From the NCBI GenBank assembly GCA_020632915.1, contig JACKEP010000040.1:1-29373 (forward strand): a stretch of DNA of 29,373 nt. Direction: 5' to 3'. The translations under genes were made by a program, and so were the position numbers. The notes under the pieces were generated by a model. It worked only from the letters and a program-made list of their open reading frames with translations, made no database searches and was not told the origin of the DNA. Source of the stretch: Alphaproteobacteria bacterium (GTDB lineage Bacteria > Myxococcota_A > UBA796 > GCA-2862545). The number at the start of each line of letters is the position of its first letter. Within the stretch, counting starts at the first letter, position 1. Below are positions 25,017 to 29,373 of this stretch, in pieces.

Positions 25017-25396
25017 TAGACTGGGCGCGGCGCGGCGAGCAGCGCGCGGAGCGAGCCGTCGTCGAGCTGCTTGCGCACGTCGCTGTGGCCGCCGACCAGC
25101 TGGCCCTTCACGAACACCTGCGGAAACGTGGGCCAGCCGCTCCACATCTTGATCGCGAGGCGGGGCTTCCACATCGACACGTAGCTGCCGTACTCGAGGT
25201 AGTGGTGGTCGATCCCCGCCTCGGCCAGGGCCTTGCGCGCCTTGGGCACGTGGGGGTTCCACTTCATGCCCACCACCACCACGTCGTGGGTGGCCACGGC
25301 CTGCGCCACCTCGGCCACCACGTCGGCGTGGAAGCGGGCCTGCGCCGTGGCGACGCGGGGGGACACGGCGGCGGGATCGAGCAGGGGACGGGTCAT
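25016..25396 (-). CDS. Glutaredoxin-like protein without any cysteine
   Basis: 126 residues. The C-terminal half has the monothiol-glutaredoxin pattern: Y-L-E-Y-G-S-Y (66-72), K-M-W-S-G-W-P-T-F-P-Q-V-F-V-K-G with the cis-Pro (83-98), and G-Q-L-V-G-G-H-S-D (98-106). The position of the C-P/G-x-C/S active site reads K-W-N-P-H-V-P (45-51), and there is no Cys anywhere in the protein. It cannot do thiol chemistry; similar Cys-less Grx-like proteins are known in proteobacteria, with no established role. GGAG lies five bases before the ATG, which overlaps the hpt stop (ATGA), so it is coupled to hpt. Confidence 0.85.
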   Translation of the reverse strand: MTRPLLDPAAVSPRVATAQARFHADVVAEVAQAVATHDVVVVGMKWNPHVPKARKALAEAGIDHHYLEYGSYVSMWKPRLAIKMWSGWPTFPQVFVKGQLVGGHSDVRKQLDDGSLRALLAAPRPV

Positions 25397-25941
25397 GGGG
25401 ACTCCGGGTGCCCGGGGTCGTAGACGGCGACGTAGGGCAGGTGGCGGTAGCGCTGGTCGAGGTCGAGGCCGTAGCCCACGACGAACGCGTCGGGGATGGT
25501 GAAGCCGACGTGGTCGGGGGTGAACGCCACCTTGCGGCGCGACGGCTTGTCGAGCAGCGTGGCCACCGAGAGCGAAGCGGGGTCGCGCTGGCGCAGGGTG
25601 TCGCACAGGAAGCGGAGCGTGAGGCCGGTGTCGACGATGTCCTCGACGACGAGGCAGTGCTCGCCCGCGATGCTGCGGCGCAGGTCGTGGGTGATCTCCA
25701 CCTGGCCCGTCGACGTGGTGCCCTCGTAGGAGCGCACGCCGAGGAACTCCATGCGGACGTCCAGGTCGCCGAGCGCGCGGACGAGGTCGGCGGCGAACAC
25801 GAACGACCCCTTGAGCACCACGATGACCGTGAGGGGGTGGTCGGCGTGAGCCTCACGAAGCTCACGGCCCAGGGCCGCGACGCGCCCGGCGATCGCGTCG
25901 ACGTCGAACAAGGGCGTGAGGCGATGCATCGGAAGGCTCAT
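25393..25941 (-). CDS. hpt: Hypoxanthine phosphoribosyltransferase
   Basis: 182 residues, the standard length. The PRPP-binding loop V-V-E-D-I-V-D-T-G-L-T is intact, and V-L-K-G-S-F-V-F, V-R-S-Y-E-G-T and F-V-V-G-Y-G-L-D are typical of the HPRT family. It salvages hypoxanthine (and usually guanine) to IMP/GMP in the cytoplasm. Its ATG overlaps the stop of the upstream EEP-family gene, and its stop overlaps the start of the Cys-less glutaredoxin-like gene, so all three are one coupled unit. Confidence 0.95.
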   Translation of the reverse strand: MSLPMHRLTPLFDVDAIAGRVAALGRELREAHADHPLTVIVVLKGSFVFAADLVRALGDLDVRMEFLGVRSYEGTTSTGQVEITHDLRRSIAGEHCLVVEDIVDTGLTLRFLCDTLRQRDPASLSVATLLDKPSRRKVAFTPDHVGFTIPDAFVVGYGLDLDQRYRHLPYVAVYDPGHPESP

Positions 25942-27005
25942 GGCAGCGTGATCTCCACGAGGATCGGCAGGTGGTCGCTGGCGTCGAGGACGGGCAGCAC
26001 CTGGACGGTGCCCGTGTCGACCGCACGCCCGACGAAGACGTAGTCGAGCACGCGATCCGGGAGGTCGGCGCCGAAGGGGATGTAGGTGCGCCAGCGCTGG
26101 GCGTCGCCGAGGAGCTGGGGCAGGGGCACCACCGCGTCGTAGCGGTCGAACAGGCGCTTGACCGGGCTCGTGTCCTCCGCGTAGAGCGCGGCGTCGTGGC
26201 CGAGCCGGGACGCGTCGTCACCCGGGGGGAGCGCGTTGAGGTCGCCGGCGAGCAGCCAGGGCTCGTGCCGGGTCTCCACCTCGGCGGCCCGCTGGTCGAG
26301 CACGGCCACCTGCTTGTCGAGGGTGCCGTCGCCCTTGGAGAACGCCGACAGGTGGGTGTCGAACACCCGCAGCGTGCCGCCGCCGTCGATGGGCAGCGAC
26401 ACGTCGAGCAGGGCGCGGCGCAGGTTGAAGATCCGTCGCCACCAGGGCTCGTCGAGCAGGGGGAGCTGGGTGCGGGTGGCTGCGTCGATGCGGTAGCGCG
26501 ACAGCACGGCCAGGTGCATGTCCACCTTGCCCAGGTGCTGCTGCGACGGGGTGGGGACGTAGGCCACCTGGTGGTAGGGCGTGGCGGCGTGGCAGCCGTA
26601 GGGCAGGCGGTCCAGCAGGGCGGCGAGCTCGTCGATGCGGTGGGTGCGGTCGGAGCCGCGGTCGACCTCCTGGAGGATGACCAGATCCGGGTCCTGTTCG
26701 GCGATCACCAGGGCGATGCGATCGACGGCCCAGCGGACGTCGGCCTCGGGCACGTGGACGTCGGGGCCCCCGTCGTAGAAGAAGTGGTGCTTGCGGGTGC
26801 CGCCGTACTGGAGGTTCCACATCAGCACCTTGAGCGGCCGGCCCCGGGGCAGCGGCGGGGCGTCCGCGGCACACACCACCTCGGCCGGGTCGACCTGACC
26901 GGGCGTGGGGGCGCCCCAGCCCATGCTCACGACCCAGGCGCCGAAGCCGAGCACGAGCGCGCCGACACCGGTCACGATCCCCGCGAGCCAGCGCTTCCAG
27001 CCCAT
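25938..27005 (-). CDS. Membrane-anchored endonuclease/exonuclease/phosphatase (EEP) family enzyme
   Basis: 355 residues. A single N-terminal hydrophobic segment (about 5-27) anchors the protein or is a signal. The EEP domain follows with M-W-N-L-Q-Y (metal site), L-Q-E-V-D-R (catalytic Glu), A-G-D-L-N-A and the final S-D-H-L-P catalytic dyad. The fold serves DNase I-like nucleases, sphingomyelinases and inositol-phosphate phosphatases; the extracytoplasmic location favours a phosphodiesterase or phosphatase on lipid or nucleic acid. ATG 27005 was chosen because AGGAGG lies eight bases upstream. The stop overlaps the hpt start. A supply of purines from extracytoplasmic nucleic acid to Hpt is a tempting but untested link. 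Confidence 0.88.
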   Translation of the reverse strand: MGWKRWLAGIVTGVGALVLGFGAWVVSMGWGAPTPGQVDPAEVVCAADAPPLPRGRPLKVLMWNLQYGGTRKHHFFYDGGPDVHVPEADVRWAVDRIALVIAEQDPDLVILQEVDRGSDRTHRIDELAALLDRLPYGCHAATPYHQVAYVPTPSQQHLGKVDMHLAVLSRYRIDAATRTQLPLLDEPWWRRIFNLRRALLDVSLPIDGGGTLRVFDTHLSAFSKGDGTLDKQVAVLDQRAAEVETRHEPWLLAGDLNALPPGDDASRLGHDAALYAEDTSPVKRLFDRYDAVVPLPQLLGDAQRWRTYIPFGADLPDRVLDYVFVGRAVDTGTVQVLPVLDASDHLPILVEITLP

Positions 27006-27066
27006 CTGCGCCCCTCCTCGATCGGGCCCGGAGCCTACCGCGCGCGGTCCGGGGTGCACAGCGTCC

Positions 27067-27096
27067 GTCGCGGTCCGCCCCGGATCGTCGCGGTCC
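27067..27096. repeat. Direct repeats in a divergent promoter region
   Basis: GTCGCGGTCC occurs at 27067-27076 and 27087-27096, exactly 20 bp apart (about two helical turns), with a weaker copy (8 of 10) at 27041-27050. They lie in the 137-bp gap between the divergent EEP and M50 genes, 47 bases before the M50 start. This is a plausible regulator-binding array; no clear -35/-10 pair was identified beside it. Confidence 0.45.
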
Positions 27097-27142
27097 CTTT
27101 ACGGTGTGGGCACCCGGTGGCAGGTTGCGGGACGGAGCCTGC

Positions 27143-27799
27143 ATGACCCTGTTTCGCATCGGCAGCGTGCCCGTCCGGCTGCACGCGAGCTTCCTGGCGC
27201 TGGTCGTCGTGGGAGGCGTGGCGGCCGTGGCGATCGGTGGGGTGCCCATGCTGGTCCAGGCCACGCTCACGCTCGGCGTCTTCTTCGGGTCGGTGCTCAT
27301 CCACGAGCTCGGCCACGCGGGCGCGGCGGGCTGGTACGGCATCGCCACGCGCTCCATCCTGCTGCTGCCGGTCGGCGGCGCCGCCGAGCTGGAGGTGCGC
27401 CGGGTGTCGCCGCGGGTCGACGCGGTGATCTCGCTCGCCGGTCCGGTGGCCAGCCTCGTGCTGGGCGTGCTCGCGCTGGGCTTCGGGCTGCTGGTGGGCT
27501 GGGTGGCGGCGATCTACGTCGGCGTCATCAACCTGTTGCTCGGTGTGGGCAACCTGCTGCCGGCCTTCCCGATGGACGGTGGCCGCATCCTGCGCGCGCT
27601 GCTGGTGTCCCGGGTGGGGCTGGAGCGGGGCACCCAGGTGGCGCTGATCGTCGGCGCGGTCTTCGCTGCCGCGTTCGCCGTCGTGGGCCTGGTGGCGGGC
27701 CAGGTCGGCCTGCTCGCGATGGCGGTGGTGCTGGCGCTGCTGCAGTGGCGCGAGTACCGCGTGTTCACCTTGATGCGGCGGGTGGTCGAGGTCGCGTGA
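27143..27799 (+). CDS. Small M50 (site-2-type) membrane metalloprotease
   Basis: 218 residues with about six hydrophobic segments. The zinc motif H54-E-L-G-H58 lies in a membrane helix, and the second motif, N-L-L-P-A-F-P-M-D145-G-G-R, supplies the third zinc ligand. This is the minimal core of the S2P/SpoIVFB group: neither a PDZ nor a CBS domain is present. Such enzymes cut membrane-bound proteins inside the bilayer, often anti-sigma factors; the substrate is unknown. ATG 27143 has GGAG seven bases upstream. The msrA gene follows after 73 bp. Confidence 0.92.
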   Translation: MTLFRIGSVPVRLHASFLALVVVGGVAAVAIGGVPMLVQATLTLGVFFGSVLIHELGHAGAAGWYGIATRSILLLPVGGAAELEVRRVSPRVDAVISLAGPVASLVLGVLALGFGLLVGWVAAIYVGVINLLLGVGNLLPAFPMDGGRILRALLVSRVGLERGTQVALIVGAVFAAAFAVVGLVAGQVGLLAMAVVLALLQWREYRVFTLMRRVVEVA

Positions 27800-27872
27800 C
27801 CCGCGTGAGCCCGTCGACGTATCCCCGCCGTCGTGCCGTTCCTGCTCGTCCCGAGCGCTCCTGGAGGTCGCC

Positions 27873-28526
27873 GTGTCGTTCTTCGCGCCGCGCAACAAGC
27901 TCGTGCTCCCCACGCCGTCCGAGGCGCTGCCGGGCCGGTCCACGCCGATGCCCGTCGCCCCCACCCACGCCGTGCTGGGCACGCCGATGCAGGGCCCGTT
28001 CCCCGACGGCGCCCGCACGGCCGTGTTCGGGATGGGCTGCTTCTGGGGCGTGGAGCGGGTGTTCTGGAAGGTGCCCGGCGTGATCACCACGGCCGCCGGC
28101 TACGCCGCGGGCCTCACGCCGAATCCCACCTACGAGGAGGTCTGCACCGGCCGCACGGGCCACAACGAGGTGGTGCAGGTGGTCTACGATCCTGCGCGCG
28201 TCAGCTACGCCGAGCTGCTGCGGGTGTTCTGGGAGAACCACGACCCCACCCAGGGCATGCGGCAGGGCAACGACATGGGCACCCAGTACCGGTCGGGGAT
28301 CTACGTCGACGGCGAGGACCAGCGGCAGGCGGCGGAGGCGAGCCGGGTGGCGTACGCCGCGCGGCTGAAGGCCGAGGGGTGGGGGGAGGTCACGACGGAG
28401 ATCGTGGACGCCGGGCCGTTCTACTTCGCGGAGGACTACCACCAGCAGTACCTGCACAAGAACCCGCAGGGGTACTGCGGGATCGGCGGGACCGGCGTTT
28501 CGTGCCCCATCGGCACCGGAGCCTGA
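27873..28526 (+). CDS. msrA: Peptide methionine sulfoxide reductase MsrA
   Basis: 217 residues. The catalytic motif is G-C56-F-W-G, with an N-terminal extension of about 45 residues rich in Pro as in the long MsrA forms. G-T-Q-Y-R-S-G-I-Y and Y-H-Q-Q-Y-L-H-K-N-P-Q-G-Y-C-G are canonical, and the last cysteines (in G-Y-C-G and V-S-C-P) can act as resolving thiols. It reduces methionine-S-sulfoxide in proteins. No signal peptide is seen, so it is cytoplasmic. GTG 27873 has GGAGG seven bases upstream. No msrB is in view. Confidence 0.95.
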   Translation: MSFFAPRNKLVLPTPSEALPGRSTPMPVAPTHAVLGTPMQGPFPDGARTAVFGMGCFWGVERVFWKVPGVITTAAGYAAGLTPNPTYEEVCTGRTGHNEVVQVVYDPARVSYAELLRVFWENHDPTQGMRQGNDMGTQYRSGIYVDGEDQRQAAEASRVAYAARLKAEGWGEVTTEIVDAGPFYFAEDYHQQYLHKNPQGYCGIGGTGVSCPIGTGA

Positions 28527-28604
28527 TCGGACGCCAACTCCTTGCCGCGTCCGCCCCACCCGGGTTGTTCGATCGCGCTTCGATCCTGTCCCCGACGATC
28601 CTCG
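28527..28604. other. Gap between convergent msrA and nucleotidyltransferase genes
   Basis: This 78-bp stretch contains a short inverted repeat GATCG-N5-CGATC (28571-28585) but no T-tract or reading frame. Composition falls to a lower GC content here and stays lower through the next gene. Confidence 0.3.
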
Positions 28605-29354
28605 TCAAGCGCCGAGATTCTCCAGCGCAGTGAGTCGCTCGAGGATCACCTCCGCCGATACACCCCGCGGAGCGTTGGCGAGGAGCAGCTCTCGCACGTT
28701 CTTGCCGTAGGTCGTGGACCCCCTCCGAACCTCGGTCGCCCAGGCGGTGAGCACGGCTCGGAGCTCCGGGGGCCCGGCTCGCGCGATGTCGAGCACGCCG
28801 CCGCAGCCCGCGAGCAGGAGCGCGATGTCCTCGACGTCCTTGGCGTCGTAGGGGCCGGTCCACCGCTTGGGGTTGCGGGACGCCACGATCTTGCAGGCGA
28901 GGAAGTACGCAGGCGTGGGAACCCGGAGGATCCGTCCGTTCGCCCGCTCGATGAACATCGGGGCGGACCAGGCGCGCAGGGGCCAGTCCTCGACCGTGGG
29001 CACCTCGAACGACGAGACGCCCGGTCGGTGGAAGACCAGGTCGACGGGCACGCCGGACGGCGACACGAACGCGTGGATGTTCTTTCGACCCGGCCGAAGG
29101 TCGTGCGTCCAGCCACGCGCGCGCAGCTCCGCCTCGAGGTTCGCGGTGGCGAGGTGCATGGGGCCGGGAGCGACGACCGCCACGATGACGTCGACGTCGT
29201 CGGTCGGCCGAGCCTCCTCGGAGAGCGCTCCGTCCTCCAGGTAGAGCGGCAGCACGGAGGCGCCGAAGAAAAACGGCGCCGGGTCGAGCCACGCGAGGTC
29301 GTCCGCGACGGCGTCGAGCTCGGTCAGCGTCGCGTGTCCGTCGATCGGCTCCAT
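28605..29354 (-). CDS. Nucleotidyltransferase-fold protein (AbiEii-like)
   Basis: 249 residues. The N-terminal half shows the polymerase-beta NTase pattern: F-F-F-G31-A-S, then T-D52-D53-V-D55 and a third acidic strand V-P-V-D105-L-V-F. The C-terminal half is helical. This matches AbiEii/AbiGii-type and related NTases, some of which are toxins that modify tRNA; others are housekeeping or unknown. The start ATG at 29354 overlaps a TGA that ends a frame entering from the right edge (TGATG), so an upstream coupled gene probably exists outside the window; in AbiE modules that position holds the antitoxin. The toxin role is inference. Confidence 0.75.
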   Translation of the reverse strand: MEPIDGHATLTELDAVADDLAWLDPAPFFFGASVLPLYLEDGALSEEARPTDDVDVIVAVVAPGPMHLATANLEAELRARGWTHDLRPGRKNIHAFVSPSGVPVDLVFHRPGVSSFEVPTVEDWPLRAWSAPMFIERANGRILRVPTPAYFLACKIVASRNPKRWTGPYDAKDVEDIALLLAGCGGVLDIARAGPPELRAVLTAWATEVRRGSTTYGKNVRELLLANAPRGVSAEVILERLTALENLGA

Positions 29355-29373
29355 CAGGCGCTCGCGTACGGGG
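29354..29373 (-). CDS. Possible 3' end of a coupled upstream gene
   Basis: On the minus strand the last 20 bases read as an open frame ending P-Y-A-S-A and a TGA that overlaps the nucleotidyltransferase ATG. Only six codons are visible, so this is a hint of an upstream partner and nothing more. Confidence 0.2.

Overview
The window is about 29 kb of very GC-rich bacterial DNA, densely packed with ordinary chromosomal genes: intergenic gaps are mostly under 140 bp, and several start and stop codons overlap by four bases. The organism looks like a Gram-negative deltaproteobacterial or Myxococcota-like lineage, probably uncultured. The grounds are a lipobox lipoprotein, a periplasmic class A penicillin-binding protein, an A-type Fe-S carrier with YgfZ, many Pro/Ala-rich secreted proteins and GTG starts. 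This placement is inference from gene style, not from a marker gene. No rRNA, tRNA, CRISPR array, insertion sequence or prophage gene was seen.

Layout. (1) 1-3460, minus strand: kbl (2-amino-3-ketobutyrate CoA ligase), an ErpA/IscA-type Fe-S carrier, and a translationally coupled YgfZ-TPR fusion running off the left edge. (2) 3548-6804, plus strand: a GT-C type membrane glycosyltransferase and a large lipoprotein of unknown function. (3) 6841-11558, minus strand: a lid-less Hsp70-like ATPase, a YigZ/IMPACT protein, threonine dehydrogenase (tdh) and a membrane protein of unknown function. (4) 11817-16236, plus strand: a coupled three-gene operon of a TPR-like exported protein, a small periplasmic protein and a bifunctional PBP1A-type peptidoglycan synthase. 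(5) 16264-20455, minus strand: a sulfatase-fold enzyme with Thr in place of the formylglycine Cys/Ser, then an aldehyde dehydrogenase and an iron-type alcohol dehydrogenase. (6) 20544-22236, plus strand: a small Pro-rich secreted protein, 5-formyltetrahydrofolate cyclo-ligase and a HAD phosphatase, all overlapping. (7) 22220-27005, minus strand: a coupled operon of a membrane-anchored EEP-family enzyme, hpt and a cysteine-free glutaredoxin-like protein, followed by a 902-residue fusion of a HemN-like radical SAM enzyme and a phytanoyl-CoA-dioxygenase-like Fe(II)/2-oxoglutarate domain. (8) 27143-28526, plus strand: a minimal M50 site-2-type protease and msrA. (9) 28605-29354, minus strand: a nucleotidyltransferase resembling AbiEii-type proteins, with slightly different composition.

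How the genes work together. Tdh and Kbl are the two halves of threonine-to-glycine catabolism, here 4.5 kb apart on the same strand. The Fe-S carrier and YgfZ act in the same Fe-S maturation process, and YgfZ and the 5-formyl-THF cyclo-ligase both touch folate. The aldehyde and alcohol dehydrogenases form a redox pair. The PBP1A operon is a cell-wall unit.

The most unusual object is the radical SAM-PhyH fusion: one uninterrupted reading frame with intact catalytic signatures of both an oxygen-sensitive 4Fe-4S radical enzyme and an oxygen-using non-heme iron enzyme. Next are the YgfZ-TPR fusion, the lid-less Hsp70 and the Cys-free glutaredoxin-like protein.
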